A stretch of 64,000 nt of DNA from Bacteroidota bacterium (lineage in GTDB: Bacteria > Bacteroidota > Bacteroidia > Flavobacteriales_D > Crocinitomicaceae): positions 1 to 64,000 of the forward strand of contig VGMY01000003.1 in the NCBI GenBank assembly GCA_016866255.1, written 5' to 3'. Within the stretch, counting starts at the first letter, position 1. Every line of letters starts with the position of its first letter. Below are positions 10,601 to 18,413 of the stretch, one piece after another. Both the position numbers and the translations under genes were made by a program. Below the pieces are notes generated by a model. It made no database searches. It was not told where the DNA came from and saw nothing but the letters and a program-made list of their open reading frames with translations.

Positions 10601-13600
10601 ACCGTAAACCTTGCTGCTACCAGTTTCATTGGAGGACCACAAACCCTTCCTGCCGCTGGATATTGCGCAACGAATAATTCGGGTGGTGCTGGTTCCATGA
10701 TTGATAATGTGGTATTTAATACGATCAGCTACAACTCTGCGGCGAATCAGCCTTTAGGTGCTCCTTATTATACCGCTACCAATCAAACAACTACGGTTAA
10801 CGCGGGACAAACTTATCCATTGTCTGTAACTGTTGGGCCTGCTGGCATCTATTCAGGAGCCATCGTGTCAGTTTGGATTGACTTTAACCGCAACGGAAAT
10901 TACGAAGCTTCTGAATGGCAACAAGTTTCCACGAATATGACGAATACCACGACCACCATTAACATTACAATTCCTGCCAATGCTCAACCCGGGCTTACTG
11001 GCATGAGAATTCGTTCAAGAGGTGCGTTCAACACGAATGGAGCAACAAGTGCCTGTATATTCATGGGCTCTGGTGAAACGGAGGATTACCAAGTGAATAT
11101 TCAAATCCCACCAGTGAACCCATTCACGTATACATGGAACACAAGTCCTGCGGCAAGCGGTGCTAATGCGACCACTGTTGGGACCAATGCCACAGGTGTT
11201 AATCAAATCGTTAACTACGTGGTTACGGCTTTAGACCCTGTAACAGGTTGTACGAATACTGCCACTACCAACAACGTTACGCTTTATCCTGCTATTTTAC
11301 CTCCAACCGTTACCAACAGTGCTCATTGCGGAGTTCAAGTGCCTACGGCAACGGCCAACGATGTGAACGCTTTTGTTGGTCCTAATTACAATTGGTATGC
11401 TTCAGCTGTAAATGCGAATGCATTACAAAGCTCGGCAGCTAACACCTTCGTAGGTTTCATAGGTAATACCACTACACTTTACGTAGCTGTAGAAGACACC
11501 TTAACCGGCTGTGAAACATCCAGCACTCCAGTAACCATTACGGTAACCCCTGGACCTGCCTTAACTTTAGCTGCCTTAGGTGATACCATTTGCGTTGGGG
11601 GTACAAGTACCTCTATAGGTTTAAGTTCCGGAGGTGGTATTTACAACACCTATGCATGGACCCCTGCTGCGGGAGTATCGGGTAATGAAATTATTGGATG
11701 GTCGTTCAACCCTGCGGTATCAACCACGTATACTTTAGTAGCCACTCAGTCGGCTGCCCCCAACTGCAGTAACCAAGATACCTTGTCCATTTCCGTGGAT
11801 CAGGTAATTCCACCTACACCTACCGTGCCTCAAAACTTGTTCAACATTTGTTCAGGTACGAACAGCTTATTGTTGGCGGCTAACAGCCCAGTAGTTGTAA
11901 ATACCTTCACGTATACCCTCAACATGATTGACTCATGGGGAGATGGATGGAATGGTAATACTATGACCGTATTCGTTAACGGAAACCCTGTATTAAACAA
12001 CGTTACGTTTAATAACGGATTTAATGCATCGTTGACCTTCCAAGTAGCCGCAGGAAATTCCGTAACGGCTCAATTCAACGGTGGAGGAGCTTTCATTAAC
12101 GAATGTACCTACAACATTACCGATAACAACAATACCGTAATTTTCTCCGGAACCCCAGCTAGTGCTATTGGTCCGCCAAACATGGTAGCTCCTTATGTTG
12201 TTCCGGGTATTCCTCAACCCAATTATGTTGTTAACTGGTACAATGCCAGCAACAACGGAACCAATATTGGAACAGGAACACCGCTGCAATCGGTTGGAAC
12301 TTCCGTTATGCCAGCAGCGACCAATGGAACCTACATGTTCTACGCAGGTTTGTCGCTTGGCGCTTGTAACGGTACTACCGTTCCAATCACCGTGAACGTT
12401 GCGGATGTTGTAGCTACTGTAACTCCTTCGAACACATGTATTGGACAAACCAATGGTACTTTTACTGCAACAAACTTCCAATGTGGAACTGCACCATTTA
12501 CGTATTCTGTAAACAACGGTGCATTTGGTGCCATACCAACGAATTTGGCGGCAGGTCCTCATACGGTAATAATCCGTGATGCCAACTTGTTACTGTCTTC
12601 AATCTACAATATCACGGTTGGGGTTGATAGCACCATACCTCCTACTCCTATCGTGCCTCAAAACGTTTTCAACGCCTGTTCAGGGACCAGCAGTGTAATG
12701 GTAGCAGCGAATGCTCCGGTTAACCAAGGGACGCAAACGTATACCTTGAACATGATTGACTCTTGGGGAGATGGATGGAATAACAACACCATTAACGTAC
12801 TGGTAAATGGAAACATTGTATTGAATAATGCGACTTTTAACAACGGTTTTAACAGCTCAGTTACCTTTACCGTAAGTGGTGGTGACGCTGTAACTACTCA
12901 ATTCAATGCGATAGGCGCGTTCATAAATGAATGTACCTACACGATCACCAATGCCGCGGGTACTGTAATATTCTCAGGGACTCCAGCAAGTTTCCAAGGA
13001 CCTCCAAACTTGAACCCTGCGCATATCGTACCAACGCCTGTTCAACCGAACTACGTGGTAAATTGGTACAATGCAAGCAATAATGGTTCGTTTGTAGGAA
13101 CAGGTTCTCCATTTGAAACTGTCGGAACATCCGTAATGCCGAATTCCGTGAACGGAACCTACATGTTCTACGCGGGGCTATCCTTAGGGGCGTGTAACAG
13201 TACTACTACGGTACCTGTAACCGTGAATATTTCGGACGTATCTGCCACCATTACTCCAATCAATGCTACATGTAACGGAGTTGCCAGCGGATCATTCACT
13301 GCTACGAACTTTACGTGCGGTACAGCTCCTTTTGACTACTCTGTTAATAACGGTGCCTACGGTGCTATCCCAACCAACCTTCCTGCAGGTAACCACACGA
13401 TAGTAATCCGAGACGCTAACAACTTGTTGTCGTCCATTTACAATATAACCATTACCCAACCGGCTTGGACTATTAATGCACCAACCGCAGCTGGTAATGG
13501 AAGTGCTTGCGTCGGCGACATCTCTGAAATCATCTCAGCAACAGCAACAGTTAACGGCCAAACTCAAGTCGTAGTAGATACGTTCTTCCTTGCTACGAAC

Positions 13601-15919
13601 GTGTTCTTCCCACAAGGACAAGGTGGTACGCAGTCCTTTACCCAAAACATCGTCATACCGGCTGGTGCAACGGTAACAGGAACCATACTGAGCGTCAACA
13701 ACGTTACCACGGCAACGGGTGGATGGCCAGGCGACTACACCATAGGTCTAACAGGGGCATCTACTTTAGCGACTACCCTTCTTGCGAATGTCAACCAACA
13801 AGTAACCAACGCAGGACCGTACACGCAAACGCCAACCCTACTTTCGAACAACGGCGGTAACGTAACGGTAAGTTTAACCAATACTTGGTCACCAGGAACT
13901 GGATTCTTTGGAAGCATTGAATTGATTGTAACTTATACCCTGCCGGCAGTGGCTTCTAACATGACTTGGTGGAACAGTGCAAGTGGTGGAGCACAAGTAG
14001 GTTCTGGGTTAAGCTTGGAATCCGTAGGAACTACGGTCCTTCCGAATACGCTAACCCCAGGAACGTACAATTTCTATGCGCAAGCAGAGTACAGTGGCTG
14101 CTCCTCTGCTAACCGTACCTTGGTGACGGTTACAGTCAATGCGCTTCCACCGGTAAATGGGGGGAATAACCAAGCCATTTGTATTGGTCAATCCACTTCG
14201 CTTACGGCAACTGGTGCTCCTACCTTGACATGGAATAACGGCATAACGAACGGTGTAGCATTTACACCGAATGCGACCAACTCATACATCGTAACAGGAG
14301 TTGATGCCAACGGCTGTGTCAACCAAGATACGGTAAATATTGTAGTCAATGCATTACCGATTGTAAGTGCCGGAAATAATCAAACGGTTTGTTTGAATAC
14401 TCCAGTGGTATTGAACGGTGCGGGTGCTAGTACCTATGTTTGGAACAATGGTGTAATCAATAATACACCTTTTACTCCAACCACAACGAACAACTATATT
14501 GTAACAGGTACCGATGCAAACGGATGTATCAACTACGATACAGTAACCGTGAATGTATTACCATTGCCTAACGTGAACGCAGGTCAAGACTTCGGTATTT
14601 GTATTGGCAACGGAGCAACATTAACGGCAACTGGTGCCAACTCTTACCAATGGAATAACAACGTACTTAACGGTGTTACCTTCTTCCCGAACACCACTAC
14701 CACCTACACGGTAATTGGAACAGGAGGAAACGGATGTTCTGCCCAAGACTCCATTACTGTAACGGTTAATACAACACCCAGCATTTCTTTAACGAATGGA
14801 GGCGCATCGTGTGCCAATGGAAACGTAGCCTTGAATGCTACCTCGATCGGTGCATTCGGTGGCTTCTGGTCAACTACAAACGGTGCTGGTACTTTTACGC
14901 CTAACGTATCTAACGCCAGCGTAGTTTACAACGCAAGTGTGAATGATCCATCTACGGTAACTTTTGTCTTCGTAGCTTTTAACCAATGTGGTGCTTCGAA
15001 TGATACTACCACCATTAGCATCCTTGGTCTTCCAAGTGTTAACGCAGGTGCGGACGCAGCACTATGTACCAACACGAACACTACCCTTACAGCGGTAAGC
15101 AACGGCACGGTAGTTTGGAACAATAACGTTCTTGACGGCGTAGCCTTCGCTGTTGCAGCAGGCAATACGCAATACATCGCAACCGCTACTGGTGCAAACG
15201 GATGTACGAATACGGATACCGTTATCATTACAGGACTCGCTTTACCTCAAGTGAATGCTGGTAACGACCAAAGCATTTGTGCTGGTGATTTCGCCACCCT
15301 TAATGGATCCGGAGCTGTAAGTTATGCATGGAACAACAACGTTATCGACGGAGTACCTTTCGCTCCTTCATCTACCGCGACTTATACCGTAACAGGTACA
15401 GGAGCGAACGGATGTAACAACACAGACAACGTTACCGTTACCGTTAATGCTCTTCCAAATGCTGTAGCAGTTGCTGCAGATCCGGTTACCCTCGTGGCAA
15501 CACCGGCTGGAGCAACTTATCAGTGGATAGATTGCGCAAGTGGTCAAACCATCGCAGACGCTACCAACGATACCCTAGTGGCAACAGCGAATGGAAGTTA
15601 TGCCGTAATTGTTACGAATGCCAATGGATGTTCTGATACCTCTGAATGCATGGTGGTTGATCAAGTGGGTCTATTCTTCCCTGAATCTGCAGTCATCGCT
15701 CTTTACCCTAACCCTACCAACGGTATGGTTACCCTAGAGTTACCTGCGCAAGACGGAGCAGTTGCCCATGTCTACGATGCACAAGGAAAACTAATCCTTA
15801 CCGTAGCTAATGCTAAGAACGGCGAACAATTCGACCTAAGCAAGTTGACTACCGGGGTTTACACGTTCCGTATTATCTTGAACAACTTAACACACATCGA
15901 AAAAGTGGTGAAGCAATAA
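4658..15919 (+). CDS. Giant secreted multi-domain T9SS protein, adhesin-like
   Basis: A 3,753-residue surface protein with a signal peptide (about residues 1-26, ending VLA-TT) and a type A T9SS sorting domain at the end (about 3680-3753; LYPNPTNG, VYDAQGK, LTTGVYTFRI). In between I see a beta-rich module with paired Cys (28-165), a GLWSSPATW module resembling G8-type beta-helix starts (about 172-250), an IPT/TIG-like domain (about 1020-1105), a legume-lectin-like domain opening ENFNG and containing DGVSYSFGDD (about 1627-1835), a GEVED domain (about 2000-2150, GSGETEDYQV), a 276-residue tandem duplication, and five regular plus one divergent 70-residue Ig-like repeats near the C-terminus. 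It is Asn/Thr/Gly-rich and Lys-poor. Adhesion or glycan binding is an inference from the lectin and Ig-like modules; no catalytic domain is visible. It is monocistronic, between its own promoter and terminator. Confidence 0.9.
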   Translation: MKKILRQLSQLAVFAFVLVVSPKVLATTCPNAIVLTPASLPIINQPVVCGATDDISSASVAASVLTGGCTNTAYYGGWEALYSFTPNATGQYDVSYNGQTWTGIFVFNGCPTTGGTTCVGGITSSSGSKSVTVNLTAGVTYYIMFDTWPTPQSPCPGSFSLTQLLPNVATATATGGLWSSPATWVSGMVPNAASTVIVPAGSIVTVDQITNIASLDVSGILQWNATINAMTVLGNITVNAGGKFLPYTTSTGGTAGITINAGADFINNGYCNFSAGASTIQFLNFNGSQQVGGSLNQTLGGSGVFEGNGVKGIIRGLFFQTTGTCTINTAQDLIVNAEIAHTNGTLITNGKLTLDNTAQCYGQPINTQVSHVAVTNMGATLSAAPVVCGVAVSPYASGALANSGTRYFFGNNVYLCTSGGTFNATPPTSNTPNAVFATSGPSLIYIGTLGTLGTNVPYNSQLSTSTPYFYGDNWYQAIATTATTTMPTHVAGTVGNFRYLGPAAKVSVNFDAVTQTVRSLTMTNAGSGWNSATAPALVFSHGVTGATGTLPAATPVVLYSPQGGTVVRLQKSGIAAITGGVTINSDQGASIASADPQASSGVGSIYTTNGGLNYTTAPQVGFTGPTALNLVTNQGSGYTVAPTVTVVGGTIASTGTTPTFTVTMAQGKVVSVYLTGGTQTYSVPPTISLSAGNATIAWPANCWPAATANIGSNGQITSFTVTNAGYGYVAPPTVGLGATSGTAAGGTFTTVATTPIARVALYNLTIANYLPTTTLVTQADVANVIPPNRKIHTLTLGTGGLGLSLANNLTCFGSLPLSFTASPNGIGNVLALNGNTITTTWNTYTGLTSTFGASNVYLQNGSMALYTRGGGTLGLTYNFPFSATFTTLTGNGSGGPATGSDFTRLVVTETGAPSNLVTTGTGLAFGNRAFRLQGFNTGATPGVSGINPTVTLRYNSQDGLTSTQDQTFVNQAATLTGAWNVVSAAYGVGGALPATGQLVTPTVAPGPVLLDGDDFFAWGTTAPVISNVSPLTLCAGSGQFTITGTGLNGVTSVLINGTPVANFTIISPTQIDAFAGVGASGVVSIVKNGATFNGVQVVTINASPAAPTVAAPNATVLLGVSATFTATGSGGTFSWYTAPFGGVAVATGASFTTPPACATTSYYVAENNGACEGPRTQVTITVTPITFTSSAPNLCGNGGTITLTATPNDPSFSFAWTSNQASTSFATPGAISTTATLSQTSSIFLSTTANGCTYTSTPISIGVYGFPAVTPTATPNVLCDSGMVTLATGITPGNFSAICITPVAEVVPANFSSLVVNGVATVPQTSGTLDDGGWGAIPIGFNFNYFGTNYNTINAGTNGVLQFGAYNAAALGDFVIGALPNALDPTNAIFGCAHDLHAGYAGANLNYWTSGIAPNRKFVMNYQVWQYGNPSIPVNFQIILKETTGQVEIVATNVLSTAGKTIGVNNPTGTIGAAAPNCNVVPNAANYWQAQTATIPAANPQAWRFSPPVNYTINWTVNGVGTPAAGQLNGVTVNTPSTNQMTYATTPYQVYIADPITGCSQVYQTPVTVNTSPSAPTATTSTQCGLGTPTAQVASTAGANGNGQFFWFNAANNGTLVQTPPSGAYTTFYSENFNGPTIAAGGTLSGSANLLNYPGNLQLFDNNFNQIGGLTVAAGVNATSYLVDFDLITSTGADGVSYSFGDDVNANATTPSQEMGSGSKLKISFDSYGAMPNGQGIYLLYNNTAASFNNTSPGVIAYSSDVSWVNDTSHIAISINNSGKLSLAVGATTIFNAVQLPAAYLAANKATWAHVISGRTGGISMLATIDNLLIQYANNVPGYTTLQTPISTTTTYYVTEQGTNGCFSALTPITATVVNPDPITITPGNTAAICSGQSISINGSSIANPAYTYSWDANTYNGSGFNSPLPGAAQTITPSTPGSYTLTITGTNGVCTSTSNLALTVNALPNISSATAGPLGVCNNGTVNLAATSFIGGPQTLPAAGYCATNNSGGAGSMIDNVVFNTISYNSAANQPLGAPYYTATNQTTTVNAGQTYPLSVTVGPAGIYSGAIVSVWIDFNRNGNYEASEWQQVSTNMTNTTTTINITIPANAQPGLTGMRIRSRGAFNTNGATSACIFMGSGETEDYQVNIQIPPVNPFTYTWNTSPAASGANATTVGTNATGVNQIVNYVVTALDPVTGCTNTATTNNVTLYPAILPPTVTNSAHCGVQVPTATANDVNAFVGPNYNWYASAVNANALQSSAANTFVGFIGNTTTLYVAVEDTLTGCETSSTPVTITVTPGPALTLAALGDTICVGGTSTSIGLSSGGGIYNTYAWTPAAGVSGNEIIGWSFNPAVSTTYTLVATQSAAPNCSNQDTLSISVDQVIPPTPTVPQNLFNICSGTNSLLLAANSPVVVNTFTYTLNMIDSWGDGWNGNTMTVFVNGNPVLNNVTFNNGFNASLTFQVAAGNSVTAQFNGGGAFINECTYNITDNNNTVIFSGTPASAIGPPNMVAPYVVPGIPQPNYVVNWYNASNNGTNIGTGTPLQSVGTSVMPAATNGTYMFYAGLSLGACNGTTVPITVNVADVVATVTPSNTCIGQTNGTFTATNFQCGTAPFTYSVNNGAFGAIPTNLAAGPHTVIIRDANLLLSSIYNITVGVDSTIPPTPIVPQNVFNACSGTSSVMVAANAPVNQGTQTYTLNMIDSWGDGWNNNTINVLVNGNIVLNNATFNNGFNSSVTFTVSGGDAVTTQFNAIGAFINECTYTITNAAGTVIFSGTPASFQGPPNLNPAHIVPTPVQPNYVVNWYNASNNGSFVGTGSPFETVGTSVMPNSVNGTYMFYAGLSLGACNSTTTVPVTVNISDVSATITPINATCNGVASGSFTATNFTCGTAPFDYSVNNGAYGAIPTNLPAGNHTIVIRDANNLLSSIYNITITQPAWTINAPTAAGNGSACVGDISEIISATATVNGQTQVVVDTFFLATNVFFPQGQGGTQSFTQNIVIPAGATVTGTILSVNNVTTATGGWPGDYTIGLTGASTLATTLLANVNQQVTNAGPYTQTPTLLSNNGGNVTVSLTNTWSPGTGFFGSIELIVTYTLPAVASNMTWWNSASGGAQVGSGLSLESVGTTVLPNTLTPGTYNFYAQAEYSGCSSANRTLVTVTVNALPPVNGGNNQAICIGQSTSLTATGAPTLTWNNGITNGVAFTPNATNSYIVTGVDANGCVNQDTVNIVVNALPIVSAGNNQTVCLNTPVVLNGAGASTYVWNNGVINNTPFTPTTTNNYIVTGTDANGCINYDTVTVNVLPLPNVNAGQDFGICIGNGATLTATGANSYQWNNNVLNGVTFFPNTTTTYTVIGTGGNGCSAQDSITVTVNTTPSISLTNGGASCANGNVALNATSIGAFGGFWSTTNGAGTFTPNVSNASVVYNASVNDPSTVTFVFVAFNQCGASNDTTTISILGLPSVNAGADAALCTNTNTTLTAVSNGTVVWNNNVLDGVAFAVAAGNTQYIATATGANGCTNTDTVIITGLALPQVNAGNDQSICAGDFATLNGSGAVSYAWNNNVIDGVPFAPSSTATYTVTGTGANGCNNTDNVTVTVNALPNAVAVAADPVTLVATPAGATYQWIDCASGQTIADATNDTLVATANGSYAVIVTNANGCSDTSECMVVDQVGLFFPESAVIALYPNPTNGMVTLELPAQDGAVAHVYDAQGKLILTVANAKNGEQFDLSKLTTGVYTFRIILNNLTHIEKVVKQ
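11806..13461 (+). repeat. Two-copy tandem repeat of about 828-834 bp inside the giant gene
   Basis: Copy 1 begins near 11806 and copy 2 near 12634. Both encode, in the same order, VPQN-[LV]-FN, then NMIDSWGDGWN, a NECTY segment, FSGTPAS, QPNYVVNWYNASNNG, GTYMFYAGLSLGAC and SIYNIT. The DNA offset is 828 bases at the start (11828 versus 12656) and about 834 at the end, so the copies differ by two codons of indels and many substitutions. Each copy therefore holds a SWGDGWN-type beta module, an Ig-like module and a short CG-TAPF-YSVN module. Confidence 0.9.
14146..15456 (+). repeat. Array of ~70-residue Ig-like repeats in the giant gene
   Basis: Five units follow the pattern NAG-x-[DN]-x-x-[IVL]-C near the start, WNN-[GN]-V in the middle, and TG-[TV]-[DG]-[AG]-NGC with a closing V-N-[AV]-LP. 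They start near 14146, 14356, 14566, 15031 and 15244; the first three are spaced exactly about 210 bases apart. A sixth, longer, divergent unit (about 14776-15030, containing FWSTTNGAG) interrupts the series between units three and four. The Cys pair in each unit is conserved. Confidence 0.85.
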
Positions 15920-15940
15920 ATCACTTGAAATGCACATAAC

Positions 15941-15965
15941 AAAGGCTCCTTCGGGAGCCTTTTTT
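15941..15965. terminator. Bidirectional intrinsic terminator with UUCG loop
   Basis: GGCTCC and GGAGCC pair around a TTCG loop, extended by AAA/TTT and followed by a T run on the plus strand and, because of the preceding A run, partly on the minus strand. It separates the giant gene (stop at 15919) from the convergent gene ending at 15967 and probably serves both. Confidence 0.9.
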
Positions 15966-15966
15966 G

Positions 15967-16821
15967 TTAATAGCCCAACCAATGAAAGCGGGTTTTGTCG
16001 GAGGAAAACTCTAAGGCTGGAAAAGGAAACTTTACATAGTTTAATGCTGAAACAACCTTATTGAGTTTGGGAAGTTTCGGAAAAAGATTAGAGCAATCCA
16101 CATCCAAAGAAAGATAAACTTGCCGTCGGGCAGTGAAACCTTGCCAAGTATTTTGATCTCCCACTAATTTGGCATCGCAACCGTAGCCTATGCTTAAACA
16201 TAAAAAACTCCATCGTTTTGGCAACGAAACCCAATGTTTAATTGGAATCGACCACCAATAAATTTGGCCGTTGTAATCTTTCAACCATTGTTGCGAAATG
16301 CTTGCCCCTAATACCTCAGGGCGGTATTTCGCATAAGGACTTCGACGGAACGAAAACTTAGGATGAATCATCTGCTCCTGCCAAAAAGCCTCTTGGATCC
16401 AATAAAATCCGCACCCCAAAGTATTAGCAGCGATATCTGGCCAAGAAAAACCCCAACCAGCACTGAAGCCATCCATTACCTCAAGAGCCGAAAGGTAGGC
16501 AAAAGCATAACTAACGCCCACCCAAGGGCGTTTTTTACCCGAAGACCAATGGTGAAGATCATGAATGGACTTAGAGATTGCATAAGCTGTAAATCCATGA
16601 CCCAACTTATCCATTTGCATCCAGTTTTCCGCATCGTTAAACCAATGGAAACCCTTATTTTGATAAGGCTGGTACCACAGGCTTTGAAGAGCAATGAGGG
16701 AACCCACCCCACCACCACTTAGACCAACATGGATTAATGTTTTACGATACTTTAGGGAATCTTGTGCCAAGAATGGATGTAATCCTACCCCAAAGGTAAG
16801 TACGATAAAGAAATATCTCAT
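15967..16821 (-). CDS. DUF2279 family envelope protein
   Basis: A 284-residue protein with an N-terminal signal sequence (about residues 1-19, GVGLHPFLAQ). The middle contains MDKLGHGFTAYAIS, a WVGVSYAFAYLSALEVMDGFSAGWGFS segment split across two helices, and WPDIAANTLG; this conserved His/Glu/Asp-containing core is what identifies DUF2279 (YfiM-like) proteins. The family is found in the periplasm or inner membrane of Gram-negative bacteria and its biochemical role is unknown. The last third is less conserved and beta-rich. It is transcribed alone, away from the LOG gene at 16897, and shares the terminator at 15941. The motif-based family call is fairly secure; no function is proposed. Confidence 0.75.
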   Translation of the reverse strand: MRYFFIVLTFGVGLHPFLAQDSLKYRKTLIHVGLSGGGVGSLIALQSLWYQPYQNKGFHWFNDAENWMQMDKLGHGFTAYAISKSIHDLHHWSSGKKRPWVGVSYAFAYLSALEVMDGFSAGWGFSWPDIAANTLGCGFYWIQEAFWQEQMIHPKFSFRRSPYAKYRPEVLGASISQQWLKDYNGQIYWWSIPIKHWVSLPKRWSFLCLSIGYGCDAKLVGDQNTWQGFTARRQVYLSLDVDCSNLFPKLPKLNKVVSALNYVKFPFPALEFSSDKTRFHWLGY

Positions 16822-16824
16822 GTG

Positions 16825-16837
16825 CCCTAAATTAGGG
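16825..16837. promoter_or_regulatory. Perfect palindrome between divergent genes
   Basis: CCCTAA-A-TTAGGG is a 13-base perfect inverted repeat lying four bases upstream of the DUF2279 start and 60 bases upstream of the LOG gene. Its place at the minus-strand transcription start makes it a possible operator; it could also be chance. Confidence 0.3.
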
Positions 16838-16875
16838 ATTTACGAAATAAGCGCTCATCATTCCGCTGCAAATAA

Positions 16876-16883
16876 TACATTTG
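16876..16883 (+). promoter_or_regulatory. -7 element for the LOG-family gene
   Basis: TACATTTG matches TAnnTTTG and lies 13 bases before the ATG at 16897, predicting a leader under ten bases. No clear -33 TTTG is seen at the expected spacing. Confidence 0.45.
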
Positions 16884-16896
16884 TAAAAAAAACGCA

Positions 16897-17577
16897 ATGG
16901 AAAACCGAAAAGATTGGAACGACATCAAAAGCCACGACAGTTGGTCCATTTTCAAAATCATGTCAGAATTTGTTGGGGCCTACGATCGAATGGCAAAAAT
17001 TGGCCCCTGCGTAAGTATTTTTGGTTCAGCCCGAACTAAGGAAGAAAACCCCTATTATCAAGAATCGGTTGCCTTAGCAGAAAAATTAGCAATACGCGGA
17101 TATGGCATTATTTCCGGAGGAGGTCCAGGCATCATGGAAGCCGCGAATAAAGGAGCACAGCAAGGAAAAGGAGCTTCGGTTGGGCTGAACATCGATTTAC
17201 CCTTTGAGCAAAATCACAACCCTTACATCGACCCGCAACACAACTTGGAATTCGACTATTTCTTCGTGCGTAAAGTTATTTTCGTGAAGTATTCACAAGC
17301 CTTTATTATCATGCCTGGAGGATTTGGGACCTTGGACGAATTTTTTGAGGCCATGACCTTAATTCAAACCAAGAAAATTCGAAAACGTCCCGTTGTGCTA
17401 TTTGGCAGCGAATATTGGAATGGTCTTCTCCGGTGGATTGAAGAAACCATGTTAAAAAAAGAACATAACATATCCGCTGAAGATTTACACTTATTTGCCG
17501 TCGTTGATACCGTCGAAGATGCTGTTCAGCACATTGAGAACTTCTTTGAAAATCATCCCTACAGTCCTAACTTTTAA
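16897..17577 (+). CDS. LOG-family protein (TIGR00730), nucleoside 5'-monophosphate phosphoribohydrolase
   Basis: A 226-residue cytoplasmic Rossmann-fold protein of the lysine-decarboxylase-like/LOG family. The two signature motifs are present: SGGGPGIMEAANKG at about 73-86 and PGGFGTLDEFFEA at 140-152, which bind the nucleotide phosphate and supply the catalytic Glu/Arg region. Characterised members hydrolyse cytokinin ribotides or other NMPs to a base and ribose 5-phosphate; the older 'lysine decarboxylase' label is a misannotation. The length fits the family. It is followed after 17 bases by the PASTA gene, possibly in one transcript, although a separate -7-like box precedes that gene. Confidence 0.9.
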   Translation: MENRKDWNDIKSHDSWSIFKIMSEFVGAYDRMAKIGPCVSIFGSARTKEENPYYQESVALAEKLAIRGYGIISGGGPGIMEAANKGAQQGKGASVGLNIDLPFEQNHNPYIDPQHNLEFDYFFVRKVIFVKYSQAFIIMPGGFGTLDEFFEAMTLIQTKKIRKRPVVLFGSEYWNGLLRWIEETMLKKEHNISAEDLHLFAVVDTVEDAVQHIENFFENHPYSPNF

Positions 17578-17581
17578 TCCG

Positions 17582-17589
17582 TATCTTTA
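17582..17589 (+). promoter_or_regulatory. -7-like element just before the PASTA gene
   Basis: TATCTTTA differs from TAnnTTTG only at the last base and ends five bases before the ATG at 17595. The placement matches the leaderless-like pattern seen at several other genes here. There is no -33 TTTG at the right distance. Confidence 0.35.
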
Positions 17590-17594
17590 CCTAA

Positions 17595-18413
17595 ATGAAT
17601 TCATTTTTTGAGCAAGTTAAGGCATTTGTTTTTTCAAAGTATTTCCTTAAACAAGCAGGCCTTGTAACCTTGTTCTATCTCACCATCGTATTGGTTATGA
17701 TGCTGTATCTTAGATTTGCCACCCGACACGGAAATCGGATCGAAGTGCCCAATTTAATAGGGAAGAGCGCTGAACAAGGTCGTTTAATACTGGAAGATCT
17801 CGGCCTTGAATATCAAATTATGGATTCCGTTTATATTCCGAATAAACCTTCCGGAACAATCATTAACCAAAGTCCAGGACCCACCTCTAGGACGCTCCTT
17901 TTCGTCAAATCGGGTAGGACTATTTCCTTACGGTTAAGTAAAAAATCCGAACTCCGGGAAATGCCGGATTTGGTAAACCGCCAAATTCGTTTTGCGGAAC
18001 GAAGTTTAAAGCAGCGAGGTTTTCTCGTATCGATTCGCTATAAACCGACAAACGAAGCAAACGGTTCCGTTTTAGAGGTTTTATACAAAAACAGATCCCT
18101 TAAAAAAGGAATTATGGTGCCTGTAGGTTCGCTAATAACGTTGATTGTAGGTGAAAACGACCAAGGTGAACCTGTTTTAATTCCCAACCTTTATGGCATG
18201 AGTTATTCTGAGGCTAAATATATCATGGACACCTTAGGAGTGCCCGTTTCCTACATTTGTTCGGACTGTATCACCGGTGAAGACAGTTTAGCCTCGAAAG
18301 TCGTGGTTCAGAGCCCGGAATTTATTGAGGGGCAAACTGTACCAAAATCAACCCCATTCACCATCCATCTCAGAAAAGCTTTTGATGAGTTTATTGAAAA
18401 TGAAGATCAGTGA
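17595..18413 (+). CDS. Membrane-anchored PASTA-domain protein
   Basis: A 272-residue protein with a short cytoplasmic N-terminus, one membrane helix (about residues 20-40) and three PASTA domains in the periplasm: about 48-114 (VPNLIGKSAEQG), 119-187 (MPDLVNRQIRFAE) and 193-262 (IPNLYGMSYSEAK). PASTA domains in other bacteria recognise uncrosslinked peptidoglycan or lipid II and are often attached to a Ser/Thr kinase or a penicillin-binding protein. Here there is no kinase or transpeptidase domain, so it is a stand-alone wall-binding protein of the type common in Bacteroidota. The stop codon overlaps the start of the next gene (TGATG), indicating coupled translation with the T9SS protein at 18413. 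Confidence 0.88.
   Translation: MNSFFEQVKAFVFSKYFLKQAGLVTLFYLTIVLVMMLYLRFATRHGNRIEVPNLIGKSAEQGRLILEDLGLEYQIMDSVYIPNKPSGTIINQSPGPTSRTLLFVKSGRTISLRLSKKSELREMPDLVNRQIRFAERSLKQRGFLVSIRYKPTNEANGSVLEVLYKNRSLKKGIMVPVGSLITLIVGENDQGEPVLIPNLYGMSYSEAKYIMDTLGVPVSYICSDCITGEDSLASKVVVQSPEFIEGQTVPKSTPFTIHLRKAFDEFIENEDQ

Noticed and set aside
11993-12562. Long antisense open frame (189 codons) inside the giant gene
   Set aside because: It mirrors the low-complexity Asn/Thr/Gly-rich coding strand, has an unnatural Arg/Ser/Cys-rich composition and no promoter; several similar frames occur along the gene.
11806-13461. The tandem duplication as a misassembly
   Set aside because: The copies differ at many positions and by small indels, so they are not a duplicated read artefact.
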